A stretch of DNA of 64,000 nt, from assembly GCA_902619485.1 (NCBI GenBank), contig CACNEF010000001.1, positions 1 through 64,000 on the forward strand. The letters run 5' to 3'. The position numbers and the translations under genes are program-made. Shown piece by piece: positions 43,388 through 52,090 of this stretch (its first letter is position 1; each line of letters opens with the position of its first letter). This DNA comes from an uncultured SAR116 cluster alpha proteobacterium (GTDB taxonomy: Bacteria; Pseudomonadota; Alphaproteobacteria; Puniceispirillales; Marisalimonadaceae). A model generated the notes under the pieces. That model had not been told where the DNA came from and did not search any database. It worked only from the letters and a program-made list of their open reading frames with translations.

Positions 43388-43429
43388 TTCATTACTAAAT
43401 TTAAAATTACTTAAGAAAGGAAAAAAAAT

Positions 43430-43657
43430 ATGGAAATGGATGCCGCAAAATTAATAGGAGCTGGTTTGGCCGTTATAGCTCTAGCTGGAGTTGGAGTTGG
43501 AATTGGTAATATTTTTGCTTCATTAGTCACAGCAGTTGGAAGAAACCCAGCAGCAAAAAATGAAGTTTTTGGAATAGCTATTTTAGGATTTGCTCTAACA
43601 GAAGCAGTTGCGCTTTTTGCACTAGTTATTGCGCTATTACTATTATTCACATTCTAA
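43430..43657 (+). CDS. atpE: ATP synthase Fo subunit c
   Basis: Subunit c monomers form the proton-driven rotor ring. The 75-residue hairpin has a Gly-rich first helix ([17 protein letters not shown]), the polar loop GRNPAAKNE and the ion-binding Glu58 in [14 protein letters not shown]. The Gln and Ser/Thr pattern of sodium-type c subunits is not obvious, so H+ coupling is inferred. A strong ribosome site (AAGAAAGGAA) precedes it. A perfect hairpin directly follows the gene. Confidence 0.97.
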   Translation: MEMDAAKLIGAGLAVIALAGVGVGIGNIFASLVTAVGRNPAAKNEVFGIAILGFALTEAVALFALVIALLLLFTF

Positions 43658-43670
43658 TAAAATTTAATTT

Positions 43671-43696
43671 TGCCTATAGTAATTCTACTATAGGCA
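43671..43696 (+). terminator. Perfect 11-bp hairpin between atpE and atpF'
   Basis: TGCCTATAGTA (43671-43681), loop ATTC, then TACTATAGGCA (43686-43696) gives a mismatch-free 11-base stem 13 bases after the atpE stop. GATTTTTAG follows, a short T-run interrupted from the stem by GA. It may be a partial terminator or an mRNA-stabilising 3' end that raises subunit c over b and b'. The existence of the hairpin is certain; the function is inferred. Confidence 0.7.
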
Positions 43697-43722
43697 GATT
43701 TTTAGTTAAATAAGAATAAAAA

Positions 43723-44310
43723 ATGTCATATTATCGCAAATTTATCTTAATCGTACTACTCTTTACAAATACTTCTTATGTTGCTCAAGCTGATGAAGGT
43801 AAAGCTGGACTGCCACAATTAGATTTTAATACATATCCATCTCTTATTTTTTGGTCTGTTGTGTCCCTAATTATAGGTTATATATCAATGAAATATTTGG
43901 TAACTCCCAATATAAAATCAATTTTAAATAACAGGGAAACTAATATCCAAAATGACTTAGTAAAAGCTAAAACTTCAAGTCAAGAGACTGACAAAATAAA
44001 AGAAAACATTATTAATTCTCAAACAGAGTTAAAATCAAGATCACAATCAATTGTAAATCAAGCTCTTTCTGAAGCAAAAAAAGATATCGAAAAAAAAGAA
44101 AATGACATTAATCAAAAATTAAATGAAAAAGTTGTCAAAGCTGAAAAACAAATAATGGACACACAAAAATTAGTTATAAAAGAAGTCATAAGCAACGCCG
44201 AATCACTTACCGCAAAAGTCATTCAAAATTTAACTGATCTAAAATACGATAACGTTGAGGGTAAGAAAGCAATTAATACAGCATCAAAAAATATATTGGT
44301 GGAGAAATAG
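43723..44310 (+). CDS. atpF': ATP synthase Fo subunit b' (AtpF2/AtpG)
   Basis: Subunit b' is one of two peripheral-stalk subunits in alphaproteobacterial ATP synthases. The 195-residue protein has a signal-like N-terminus ending VAQADEG, a membrane helix at about 39-57 (SLIFWSVVSLIIGYISMKYL) and a long coiled coil rich in Lys, Glu and Asn. The conserved motif before the helix (LPQLDFNTYPS) marks b'. It ends one base before the b subunit gene and overlaps no other gene. Confidence 0.92.
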   Translation: MSYYRKFILIVLLFTNTSYVAQADEGKAGLPQLDFNTYPSLIFWSVVSLIIGYISMKYLVTPNIKSILNNRETNIQNDLVKAKTSSQETDKIKENIINSQTELKSRSQSIVNQALSEAKKDIEKKENDINQKLNEKVVKAEKQIMDTQKLVIKEVISNAESLTAKVIQNLTDLKYDNVEGKKAINTASKNILVEK

Positions 44311-44311
44311 A

Positions 44312-44797
44312 ATGTACTTTGATGAGACAGCGTGGGTAGCAATTGCATTTATATTATTTTTTGTTTTGGTTTGGAAAAAAGGAAAGAAAGCTATACTTTC
44401 TTTACTAGATGAGAGATCATTATTAATTGAAAAAGAACTTAATCAAGCTAAATCACTAAAAGAGGAAGCTCTAGAAGAATTGAGGCTTGCTTTACAAAAC
44501 CAAAAAAATGTTTCTGATGAAGCTGAAAATCTAATAAAAGATGCAAAAGAAACTGCAAAGAAAATACAAGAAGAAGCAAACTTAAAGTCTCTTGAAATAA
44601 TAAAAAGAAAAGAAGAGCAAGCTAAACAAAAAATCAAATCATTAGAAGCTGAGGCTATAAAAAACATTAAAGATATTACTAGTAGTATAGTCATTGAAGC
44701 GTCCAAGACTTACATCGAAGAGAAATTGGATGACAAAGAAAACGTTAATTTAATATTAAAATCTTCAAACGAAATTAGATCCTCTATTTTAAAATAA
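44312..44797 (+). CDS. atpF: ATP synthase Fo subunit b
   Basis: Subunit b pairs with b' to form the stator stalk. I start it at ATG 44312, which follows GGAGAAATAGA and gives MYFDETAWVAIAFILFFVLVW, a membrane helix at the very N-terminus. A longer frame to 44255 lies inside atpF' and adds a hydrophilic stretch before the helix, so it is rejected. The rest is a coiled coil (KEELNQAKSLKEEALEEL, and so on). The length is 161 aa. It is the last gene of the Fo operon and converges with a lipoprotein gene with no spacer. Confidence 0.93.
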   Translation: MYFDETAWVAIAFILFFVLVWKKGKKAILSLLDERSLLIEKELNQAKSLKEEALEELRLALQNQKNVSDEAENLIKDAKETAKKIQEEANLKSLEIIKRKEEQAKQKIKSLEAEAIKNIKDITSSIVIEASKTYIEEKLDDKENVNLILKSSNEIRSSILK

Positions 44798-45226
44798 CTA
44801 CCTTATACCTAGTAAGACCAGCCCTCCAGCTGGAACTTTCAACTCAAATGTACTAGCTCTATCTACTTTTTTACTACCTTTTAATAAAAATTGAGAGTAA
44901 TTAAATTCATCCCTATCAAATTCTTTTTCATTTAAATCTATTGATACTACACTAATGCTTACAGGAACATAATCTTCCTTTGTTGTGTCATTTCTGATTG
45001 CTCGTATATTCACAGAGAGCTCCATTTGAATATCATTACCATCTTTAAAGCAAAATTTCTGTACGCCTCTGAATCCTAAATAAACAGGAAAGTTACTTTC
45101 TGAATTAACAACAATTTCAGCAGCTTTTTTAGGTGAAATCAATTTTGGACATTCAACGACTTCTTTTTTAAGCGTTGAACAACCATTAAAAAATAAAAAT
45201 GAAATTATAATAAAAAATCTAATCAT
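44798..45226 (-). CDS. Small putative lipoprotein of unknown function
   Basis: This 142-residue protein starts with a lipoprotein signal peptide and lipobox FFNGC, giving a lipidated Cys16. The mature part is beta-rich by eye (FPVYLGFRGVQKFCF, MELSVNIRAIRND, VSISVVSIDL), with one further pair of Cys residues, at EVVECP and KFCFKD. I recognise no named family. It faces ispH across an 84-base divergent region and abuts atpF tail to tail. Outer-membrane or periplasmic location is inferred from the lipobox. Confidence 0.75.
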   Translation of the reverse strand: MIRFFIIISFLFFNGCSTLKKEVVECPKLISPKKAAEIVVNSESNFPVYLGFRGVQKFCFKDGNDIQMELSVNIRAIRNDTTKEDYVPVSISVVSIDLNEKEFDRDEFNYSQFLLKGSKKVDRASTFELKVPAGGLVLLGIR

Positions 45227-45276
45227 ACATTATATCCTAAAAACGTAAAAAATTTTGTAACTTAGCTAATCTTTAT

Positions 45277-45300
45277 TGACGTATTGATTGTAATACATCA
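45277..45300. repeat. 24-base dyad upstream of ispH
   Basis: TGA-N-GTATT-N6-AATAC-N-TCA is a symmetrical dyad (45277-45300) ending 10 bases before the ispH ATG, in the divergent region with the lipoprotein gene. It could be an operator. A -35-like TTGACG overlaps its left end. Chance is possible in AT-rich DNA. Confidence 0.4.
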
Positions 45301-45310
45301 AAAATAAATT

Positions 45311-46264
45311 ATGAAGAAACAAAAAATTAATTTATATCTTGCATCACCAAGAGGTTTTTGTGCAGGTGTTGATAGAGCTGTAAAGATTGTAGAAGAGACT
45401 ATTAAAAGATTTGGATCCCCAGTCTATGTTAGACATGAAATAGTTCATAATAAAGACGTTGTTAATTCTTTAGCTAAAATTGGAGCTGTTTTTGTGGACG
45501 AAGTTAGTGAGGCACCAACTGATCGCCCAATTATCTTTTCAGCACACGGCGTTGCCAAATCTGTAATGGATGAGGCAAAACAAAGAAAAATGATTTCTAT
45601 AGATGCAACTTGTCCATTAGTAACTAAAGTTCATAATGAAACAATTCGTCATTATAATTTAGGAAGACATGTTCTATTAATTGGACATAAAAATCATGTA
45701 GAAGTAATTGGAACTATGGGACAAGTTCCAAAAAATAATATTACTTTGATTGAAACAGAAGAAGATGCTTATAAAATTAGAGTAGATAATCCAGACAATT
45801 TAGCTTTTGCTACCCAAACAACATTGTCTATAGATGATACAAGTAAAATTTTAAGTATTTTAAAATCTAGATTTCCAAATATTAAAGGACCGAGTTCTGA
45901 AGACATTTGTTATGCAACCACAAATAGACAAATGGCAGTAAAATCAATGTCAAAAATATGTGATTGCATTTTAGTTATTGGAGCTGAAAATTCCTCTAAT
46001 TCTGTTCGTCTTGTTGAAGTAGCGTTATCTCATGGTGTAAAAAAAGCTATTTTAATACCCAACGAAAATAAACTTGATTTGTTTTTAAAAAAATTTAATC
46101 CTTTAAAATCTCCTAATATTGGATTAACTGCTGGTGCATCGGCGCCGGAGACCCTAGTCCAAGTGTTAATATCTAAACTTAAAAAAGATTTTGAAGTTAA
46201 TTTGATAGATCATGAAGTAACAAAAGAAGATGTTAAATTTAATTTACCAAAAATTTTACGATAA
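45311..46264 (+). CDS. ispH: 4-hydroxy-3-methylbut-2-enyl diphosphate reductase
   Basis: IspH carries out the last MEP-pathway step, making IPP and DMAPP with a 4Fe-4S cluster. The three cluster cysteines are in SPRGFCAGVDRAV, DATCPLVTKVH and SEDICYATTNRQ, and the catalytic region SAHGV is present. The length of 317 aa is normal. It precedes thrB and rnhA, a conserved alphaproteobacterial trio. With dxs and ispA in the same window it contributes to quinone and heme A side chains. Confidence 0.97.
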   Translation: MKKQKINLYLASPRGFCAGVDRAVKIVEETIKRFGSPVYVRHEIVHNKDVVNSLAKIGAVFVDEVSEAPTDRPIIFSAHGVAKSVMDEAKQRKMISIDATCPLVTKVHNETIRHYNLGRHVLLIGHKNHVEVIGTMGQVPKNNITLIETEEDAYKIRVDNPDNLAFATQTTLSIDDTSKILSILKSRFPNIKGPSSEDICYATTNRQMAVKSMSKICDCILVIGAENSSNSVRLVEVALSHGVKKAILIPNENKLDLFLKKFNPLKSPNIGLTAGASAPETLVQVLISKLKKDFEVNLIDHEVTKEDVKFNLPKILR

Positions 46265-46280
46265 GTTTTAGGATTTAGAA

Positions 46281-47258
46281 TTGGCAGTCTATACAAATTT
46301 AAATCAAGGTCAAATAATAGACTTTTTAAAGCTATACGATATTGGTGAGTTAATTTCATTTTCTGGTATTACAGAAGGAATAGAAAACAGTAACTTTCAT
46401 TTAAAAACATCTATTGGGAATTTTATACTCACTATTTTTGAAAAAAGAGTTAATATTAAGGATATTCCATTTTTTATCAAAATTATGCTTCATTTAAACA
46501 AAAATGGTTATTATTGTCCTGAACCAATATGTGATAAGAATAACGAATTTCTTCAAGAATTAAGAGGGAAACCAACAATAATTGTTAATTTCCTTGAAGG
46601 TGAACCTAAAAACAACATAACAATTGAAGATTGTAATCAAGTTGGTTCAAGCATGGGCCTTATGCACCTCTATAGTAAAGATTTTAAAATTCAAAGAGAT
46701 AACTCACTTTCTATTAAGGGATGGGAAACATTAATTAGAAACTGCAGTACTGATGTACCAGCAAGCGTATTAGAAAAACTTCAACCTAACTTGATGAAAG
46801 ATATACAAAATTCCTTTGATTTTTTAGTAAAATTTTGGCCACATGACTTGCCAAAAGGTTTTATTCATGGAGATTTGTTTCCTGATAATGTTTTTTTTAT
46901 TAATGATAAAATTACGGGAGTAATTGATTTTTATTTTTCATGTACTGATATACTTACATATGATTTGGCAATTGCTATTAATGCTTGGTGTTTTGATAAA
47001 CAAGACAATTTTCAGGATAAAAAATATCAAGCTCTACTTAAAGGATACAATTCTAAAAGGAAATTAAGTAAAGATGAAGAATTATTTTTACCACTATTGT
47101 GTCAGGCTGCTTCTTTACGTTTTTTATTAACAAGATTATTTGATTGGGTAAATACACCTACTGAAGCTAATGTTATACCTAAAAATCCAAAAGAATATAT
47201 AACAAAACATAAATACTTTAAGAAATTAGTTAAAAATATTAAATATTTAGAAAATTAA
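46281..47258 (+). CDS. thrB: Homoserine kinase, APH-like (ThrB2) type
   Basis: This enzyme phosphorylates homoserine for threonine synthesis and belongs to the aminoglycoside-phosphotransferase-like type, not the GHMP type. The catalytic loop is [13 protein letters not shown] and the metal site is TGVIDFYFS. The N-terminus [16 protein letters not shown] is typical of alphaproteobacterial ThrB. The start is TTG 46281, with AGGA 7 bases upstream. The length is 325 aa. It lies between ispH and rnhA; thrC is at 52087, in another operon. Confidence 0.95.
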   Translation: MAVYTNLNQGQIIDFLKLYDIGELISFSGITEGIENSNFHLKTSIGNFILTIFEKRVNIKDIPFFIKIMLHLNKNGYYCPEPICDKNNEFLQELRGKPTIIVNFLEGEPKNNITIEDCNQVGSSMGLMHLYSKDFKIQRDNSLSIKGWETLIRNCSTDVPASVLEKLQPNLMKDIQNSFDFLVKFWPHDLPKGFIHGDLFPDNVFFINDKITGVIDFYFSCTDILTYDLAIAINAWCFDKQDNFQDKKYQALLKGYNSKRKLSKDEELFLPLLCQAASLRFLLTRLFDWVNTPTEANVIPKNPKEYITKHKYFKKLVKNIKYLEN

Positions 47259-47260
47259 TC

Positions 47261-47695
47261 ATGAAAAAAGAAATTACTATTTTTACAGATGGTGCATGTT
47301 CTGGAAACCCTGGAAAAGGTGGGTGGGGAGCTGTTTTGCTTTATCAGGATAATGAAAAACATTTATTTGGATCAGAAAAATTAACCACAAATAATAAAAT
47401 GGAACTTAAAGCAACCATTGAAGCTTTAAAAGCAATTAAGTACCCAAGTAAAATAAAATTATATACAGATTCACAATATGTTAAAAATGGAATAACGGAG
47501 TGGATTGTAAATTGGAAAAAAAATGGATGGAAAACTGCTAATAAAAAAATAGTTTCCAATAAAGAGCTTTGGATTGAACTAGATGAAAATGTTAATCTTC
47601 ATGATATAGAATGGTTTTGGGTTAAAGGGCATTCTGGAAACTATTATAATGAAATTGCAGATAAATTGGCTGTAAATGCTATGAATGAGAAATAA
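47261..47695 (+). CDS. rnhA: Ribonuclease HI
   Basis: RNase HI cleaves RNA in RNA-DNA hybrids. The four acidic catalytic residues are Asp10 in [11 protein letters not shown], Glu in [10 protein letters not shown], Asp in LYTDSQYV and Asp in YNEIADKLA, with the basic loop KGHSG. The length of 144 aa is normal. It begins 2 bases after the thrB stop and is probably cotranslated. It converges on the peroxiredoxin gene. Confidence 0.97.
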   Translation: MKKEITIFTDGACSGNPGKGGWGAVLLYQDNEKHLFGSEKLTTNNKMELKATIEALKAIKYPSKIKLYTDSQYVKNGITEWIVNWKKNGWKTANKKIVSNKELWIELDENVNLHDIEWFWVKGHSGNYYNEIADKLAVNAMNEK

Positions 47696-47702
47696 TAAAA
47701 TA

Positions 47703-48182
47703 TTATAGATTTTTTAAAATATTTTCTGCAGTAGAAACCTCAAACGCACCTACTTCTTCTACAAAAGACTTTTTGATTACATTATTTTCAATTATCATTG
47801 CAAATCTTCTAGATCTATGCCCCATTATTCTACCAAAATTCATATCAAGACCAAGAGACTGTGAGACTGAACAATCGGAATCAGACAACATGTCAATTTT
47901 TCCTTCAACTTCATTTGCCAAACCCCATGCACGCATTACATGTGGATCATTTACTGCCATACATGCAATTATGTCTACACCTTTATCTTTAATATCTTGA
48001 TAATATTTTATATAACCTGGCAAATGCTTAGCAGAACATGTCGGTGTAAAAGCCCCTGGTAAAGCAAACAAAACAACTTTATTCGATTTAAAATAATCAT
48101 TAGTTTTAACTTCTTTGACCCCATCACTATCTTTTATAAGAAATACTCCAGAGGGGAAATTATTACCTATGTTAGTTGACAT
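47703..48182 (-). CDS. Peroxiredoxin (Prx5/glutaredoxin-dependent type)
   Basis: This thiol peroxidase reduces H2O2 and organic peroxides. The peroxidatic Cys49 is in PGAFTPTCSAKHLPGY, and the following Arg is in DPHVMRAWG or nearby GRIMGHRSRR. The length of 159 aa and the motif MNFGRIMGHRSRRFAMI fit the Prx5 group that often uses glutathione/glutaredoxin; a possible resolving Cys is in DSDCSVSQ. It is downstream of the DsbD-like gene after 58 bases, and it is often found next to rnhA in this lineage. Confidence 0.92.
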   Translation of the reverse strand: MSTNIGNNFPSGVFLIKDSDGVKEVKTNDYFKSNKVVLFALPGAFTPTCSAKHLPGYIKYYQDIKDKGVDIIACMAVNDPHVMRAWGLANEVEGKIDMLSDSDCSVSQSLGLDMNFGRIMGHRSRRFAMIIENNVIKKSFVEEVGAFEVSTAENILKNL

Positions 48183-48240
48183 GCAAACTCCTTTTATTTT
48201 AAATCATTCTTAAACTATATCACAGGGTTTTAAAATAAAA

Positions 48241-50211
48241 TTATTTTGCTTTTTTAATATATTTCTGGATTTCTTTAATAGTCAGTAATTCAGACAGAAT
48301 TTTTCCATTTAACATTAATGGACCATAAATTTCATTATACGGTATTCCATAACGTTGTTTTTTAGTTAGAAACCTCTTAATATTTTTGTTTGGCTTAGTC
48401 CAATCTAAGACTAGAACTTTTACATTATTTTTTTTAAAAATTTCTGATACTTGATTAGTTTCAAGTACCAGTGCTTTATTGACCTGACATGTTATGCACC
48501 AATCTGCAGTAATATCGACAAATACTATTTCACCTTTTGCTGCCAACTGATTAGGTAATAAAATATTTTTGTTTATATCCCAATTAACTATCTCGAAATT
48601 TGAATAGTTATATAGGTTGGTTTCAATTTTTGTTTCTAATTTAATCAATAAATTAATTAACCATAACGACGTAAGTAGAAGGAAAACAGCCATAAATTTT
48701 TTAAAAGTTTCTAACCAATTACCTGGCTTTGGTATTATTGATATAATTTTAGGGAATAACATTATTAGAATTAGGGGTAATGACAAACCTAAACCCATAA
48801 TTAAAAGAATGGAAAAAATTTCGAAAGTACCTCCAGATAAAGCAAAACCAACTGCGGTACCCACTAATGGTGCTGTACAGGGAGTAGCTAATAAAGTTAA
48901 TGTAATTCCAGTGATAAAATCTCCAACAAAACCCTCGCCCCTATAAGATAAAATATTTAAAACTTTTGGAGGTAAAAATAAATTAAATAACCCTAAGAGA
49001 TTAAAACCAAAAAAAGCTGTTAGTAAAATCATAAAAATTAGAAAAGATGGATTTTGAAATTGCACACCCCACCCAACAAGTTCACCTGCAGACTTAACAA
49101 TATAAGTAACGACAGCTAGCAGCAAAAAAGACGTCAATATACCCAATATATTAAATAATATTTTCTTTCTAAATATTATTTTGTTTTCCGTTCTTAGATT
49201 TACTAATTGTATCATTTTCAAAGATAACACTGGGAGAACACAGGGCATAAAATTTAAAATAAATCCGCCAATTAGAGCAATTACGAAAATTTCAAAGCCA
49301 ATTGAAATCTTATTTTCATTAAATTTAAAATTATTTTTATTCGGTAAATTTGATGATTTAGTTATAATTTTCTCATAACTATGATCATTATTAAGAAAAG
49401 TTAATTTTAAAAATTTAAATTCATAATCTTTTTTATCTTTAAAATTAATAGTTAAATTTAAAAGTTCACCAAATTTAGAATATGAGGGTTTTTCAAAAAT
49501 GCGTTCTTTATGATCTTCTATAATTATATCATACGGATTTATGTTTAATTTATTTATAAATGATAACTTTAGTTTATCATCAGATTTATCAAATGAGAGA
49601 AGTTCTAAATCTTTACTTCCTAGAAACTTAGGTACATTATTCTTATATCTAAGTATCTCTTTTAATTTAGAATTGCTTTTATAATTTTTAGTTAATTTAC
49701 TTAAATCATAATTAAAACTTACTGGAACACATATGTCGGCACATACTTGTGCCTCAAATAGAAGTTGTCCTGATATTTTTTTGTTTTTGTTTAACCGTTC
49801 TATAACTATTGGAAATATTACTTCATTTTCGTAACCAAATGTCTCAATACCGAAAAACTTAAATCTTTTAGGGTTTGGAAACAATAAATTCATTGATTTA
49901 ATATTATTTCCTGTTTCCCATTTGATTTCGGGAGGCAGTCCTGCATCACCAGGATTTCTCCAATATATTTTCCATTGTGGTAAGAGGTTTGCTTTTAAAC
50001 CTATAAGAATTTTTGTTGGTTTAGTTTCAAATATTTTACCAAATAAAATATCAAATTTAACAAAATCATAATTTTCATTAGTCACAATGTTTTGATTAGA
50101 AACCAAGATGTTAGAGACAGATTTGCTTACATTGGTCAAACAAATTAAAGTTAGAGATAACAACAAAATTATAACTTTATAGTATTTTAAATTAACTAGT
50201 TTATTGTGCAT
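48241..50211 (-). CDS. DsbD/ScsB-like thiol:disulfide interchange protein
   Basis: DsbD-type proteins carry electrons from cytosolic thioredoxin to the periplasm. A signal peptide (about 1-28) is followed by a beta domain with a Cys pair (EAQVCADICVPVSF). A multispan core comes next, with the conserved cysteines in GGFILNFMPCVLPVLS and LATPCTAPLVG. A C-terminal thioredoxin domain has active site WCITC (Cys572, Cys575). The length of 656 aa is longer than classical DsbD, with an N-terminal extension like ScsB. Likely clients are CcmG/CcmH or a DsbC-like isomerase. Confidence 0.9.
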   Translation of the reverse strand: MHNKLVNLKYYKVIILLLSLTLICLTNVSKSVSNILVSNQNIVTNENYDFVKFDILFGKIFETKPTKILIGLKANLLPQWKIYWRNPGDAGLPPEIKWETGNNIKSMNLLFPNPKRFKFFGIETFGYENEVIFPIVIERLNKNKKISGQLLFEAQVCADICVPVSFNYDLSKLTKNYKSNSKLKEILRYKNNVPKFLGSKDLELLSFDKSDDKLKLSFINKLNINPYDIIIEDHKERIFEKPSYSKFGELLNLTINFKDKKDYEFKFLKLTFLNNDHSYEKIITKSSNLPNKNNFKFNENKISIGFEIFVIALIGGFILNFMPCVLPVLSLKMIQLVNLRTENKIIFRKKILFNILGILTSFLLLAVVTYIVKSAGELVGWGVQFQNPSFLIFMILLTAFFGFNLLGLFNLFLPPKVLNILSYRGEGFVGDFITGITLTLLATPCTAPLVGTAVGFALSGGTFEIFSILLIMGLGLSLPLILIMLFPKIISIIPKPGNWLETFKKFMAVFLLLTSLWLINLLIKLETKIETNLYNYSNFEIVNWDINKNILLPNQLAAKGEIVFVDITADWCITCQVNKALVLETNQVSEIFKKNNVKVLVLDWTKPNKNIKRFLTKKQRYGIPYNEIYGPLMLNGKILSELLTIKEIQKYIKKAK

Positions 50212-50264
50212 TATTTCTTTTTGGTTATTATAAGAATTGTCACTAATATATTGGAATTACAATT

Positions 50265-50825
50265 ATGGATCAAGAATTGTTAGGTAAACTGCTAATTGCC
50301 TCTCCAGGACTTGATGACATAAGATTTCAGGATTCTGTTATATTAATTTGTGAACATTCTAAGGATGCCACAATGGGATTAATTCTAAACAAACCACTTT
50401 ATAATTTTGACACATCCCAGTTTTTAAAGAAAATGAAAATTAATTCTGCAACTAATTTCAAATCCAGCCCTACTTTTTTTGGTGGTCCTGTCCATCTGAA
50501 TCAAGGTTTTATTATACATTCTAATGAAAAAAAATATAAGACATCTGAAGATGTTTTAGAGGGTGTAATGATAACTAGTTCTGAAGAAATCTTAATTGAT
50601 ATCTCAAAAGATAAATCACCCGAATATGCAAAAATTTTCCTAGGATGTGCAGTGTGGGATCAAGGACAACTCGATAATGAAATACTAGAAAATTCTTGGA
50701 TCATAAGTAACTCAAGTAAAGATTTGATATTTCATAATCACTTAAAATTTTCGTTATGGAAAAAGTGTTTAAAAAACATGGGAGTGGATCCAAATAAGCT
50801 AGTATCATATTCAGGGAGTGCTTAG
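50265..50825 (+). CDS. YqgE/AlgH family protein
   Basis: YqgE/AlgH proteins are conserved, usually about 185 aa, and of unclear biochemical role. The start LLGKLLIASPGLDDIRFQDS and the segments ATMGLILNKP, FFGGPVHLNQGFIIHS and FLGCAVWDQGQLDNEI are all as in the family. The length of 186 aa matches. It stands alone between a divergent DsbD-like gene and a convergent M16 peptidase. There is no signal peptide or membrane span. Confidence 0.94.
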   Translation: MDQELLGKLLIASPGLDDIRFQDSVILICEHSKDATMGLILNKPLYNFDTSQFLKKMKINSATNFKSSPTFFGGPVHLNQGFIIHSNEKKYKTSEDVLEGVMITSSEEILIDISKDKSPEYAKIFLGCAVWDQGQLDNEILENSWIISNSSKDLIFHNHLKFSLWKKCLKNMGVDPNKLVSYSGSA

Positions 50826-50833
50826 TAATTATT

Positions 50834-52090
50834 TTAATTTAGCATTGTTGAAATCTCTAATTTTTTTAAAGAATTAGCATCAGGCCCTATCACAGATAAT
50901 ACAGGCTTAGCAGAATTAAATAACCTATCACATAATTCATAAACAGAAGAAACAGATATATTTTCTATGCTTCTTATAACCTCATTGGTTTCTATCAATT
51001 TTCTAAAACTAATCATATTTTTCGCAAAATATTCTGACCTTGAACTGTTACTTTCTTGACCCATTATAAAACCAGATTTCATTTGTGATTTTGCTCTTTC
51101 AAGTTCTTCAGAAGATATGAATTTTTTTATTTTTTTCCATTCTATTAAACTTGCTTCTAGTAATTGATCAACATCGTTAGGTGAAGTTCCAGCATAAAAA
51201 CCAAACACGCCAGAAGAATTTTGCATCTGTGTAAAACTAAAAATGGAATAACATAAACCTCTTTTTTCTCTTATCTCTTGAAACAATCTCGAAGACATTC
51301 CGCCACCTAGTATAATTGATAGCGCCCTGAGAGAAAAACGGTCAATATCTATATTATTTAGACCTTCAACACCAAATACTAGTTGTGTTTGTTCTAGCTT
51401 TCTATCTTCTGCGATAAATCCAGATGTCCATTCTGAATTGACTTTTTTTGGTCTAATATCATTTTTGATTTCTGAAAATTTTTCTTCAACAATTTTAAAT
51501 AAATTGTCCTTATTTAAGTTTCCAGACATAGAGACAACTATGTTTTCTGGAGCGTAATTTGAATCTAAAAAGAATTTTAAATCAGACTGTTTAAAACTAC
51601 TTACAGTTTCTTTAGTGCCAAGAATGGGTCTTCCCATTGGTTGATTTTTAAAAGCAGTTTTAGTAAAATTTTCAAATACTCTATCGTCTGGAGCATCATA
51701 AGATTGTCCTATTTCGGAAATTATAACCCCTCTTTCTCTCTCAATTTCATCTTTAGGGAAAGTCGAGTTTTTTATAATGTCTGACAAGATATCAACTCCT
51801 AATTCAGCGTTTTCTTTCAACACTTTGAGAAAATATGCCGTAACCTCTTTACTAGTGTAAGCATTGATATCACCTCCAACATCTTCAATCTCTCGCGCTA
51901 TTGTTTCGGCATTTCTGTTTTTGGTTCCTTTAAATGCCATATGTTCTAACATATGAGCAATTCCACATTCATCATTATTTTCGTTAGAACTTCCTGCGCC
52001 TATCCAAACTCCAATAGATGCACTTTCAACATTAATTTTATCATTAATAATTGTTATACCATTATCAAGAATTTTAAATTCTACACTCAT
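50834..52090 (-). CDS. M16 family zinc metallopeptidase (processing peptidase-like)
   Basis: M16 peptidases are inverted-zincin enzymes related to mitochondrial processing peptidase beta. The zinc motif HxxEH is at residues 46-50 (IAHMLEHMAFKGT), with the distal Glu about 75 residues later in IISEIGQSYD. The C-terminal domain has the GGGMSSRLFQEIREKRG loop. The length of 418 aa is the usual bacterial form. Its ATG overlaps the thrC stop by four bases (ATGA), so they are coupled. The order oxidase-SURF1-thrC-M16 is conserved in Alphaproteobacteria. Confidence 0.95.
   Translation of the reverse strand: MSVEFKILDNGITIINDKINVESASIGVWIGAGSSNENNDECGIAHMLEHMAFKGTKNRNAETIAREIEDVGGDINAYTSKEVTAYFLKVLKENAELGVDILSDIIKNSTFPKDEIERERGVIISEIGQSYDAPDDRVFENFTKTAFKNQPMGRPILGTKETVSSFKQSDLKFFLDSNYAPENIVVSMSGNLNKDNLFKIVEEKFSEIKNDIRPKKVNSEWTSGFIAEDRKLEQTQLVFGVEGLNNIDIDRFSLRALSIILGGGMSSRLFQEIREKRGLCYSIFSFTQMQNSSGVFGFYAGTSPNDVDQLLEASLIEWKKIKKFISSEELERAKSQMKSGFIMGQESNSSRSEYFAKNMISFRKLIETNEVIRSIENISVSSVYELCDRLFNSAKPVLSVIGPDANSLKKLEISTMLN

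Noticed and set aside
44255-44311. Longer atpF start inside atpF'
   Set aside because: Adds a basic stretch ahead of the membrane helix; ATG 44312 with GGAGAAA upstream fits family b subunits.
42334-44797. Fo genes without F1 as an incomplete or broken ATP synthase locus
   Set aside because: Separate Fo and F1 operons are normal in Alphaproteobacteria; all Fo genes are intact.
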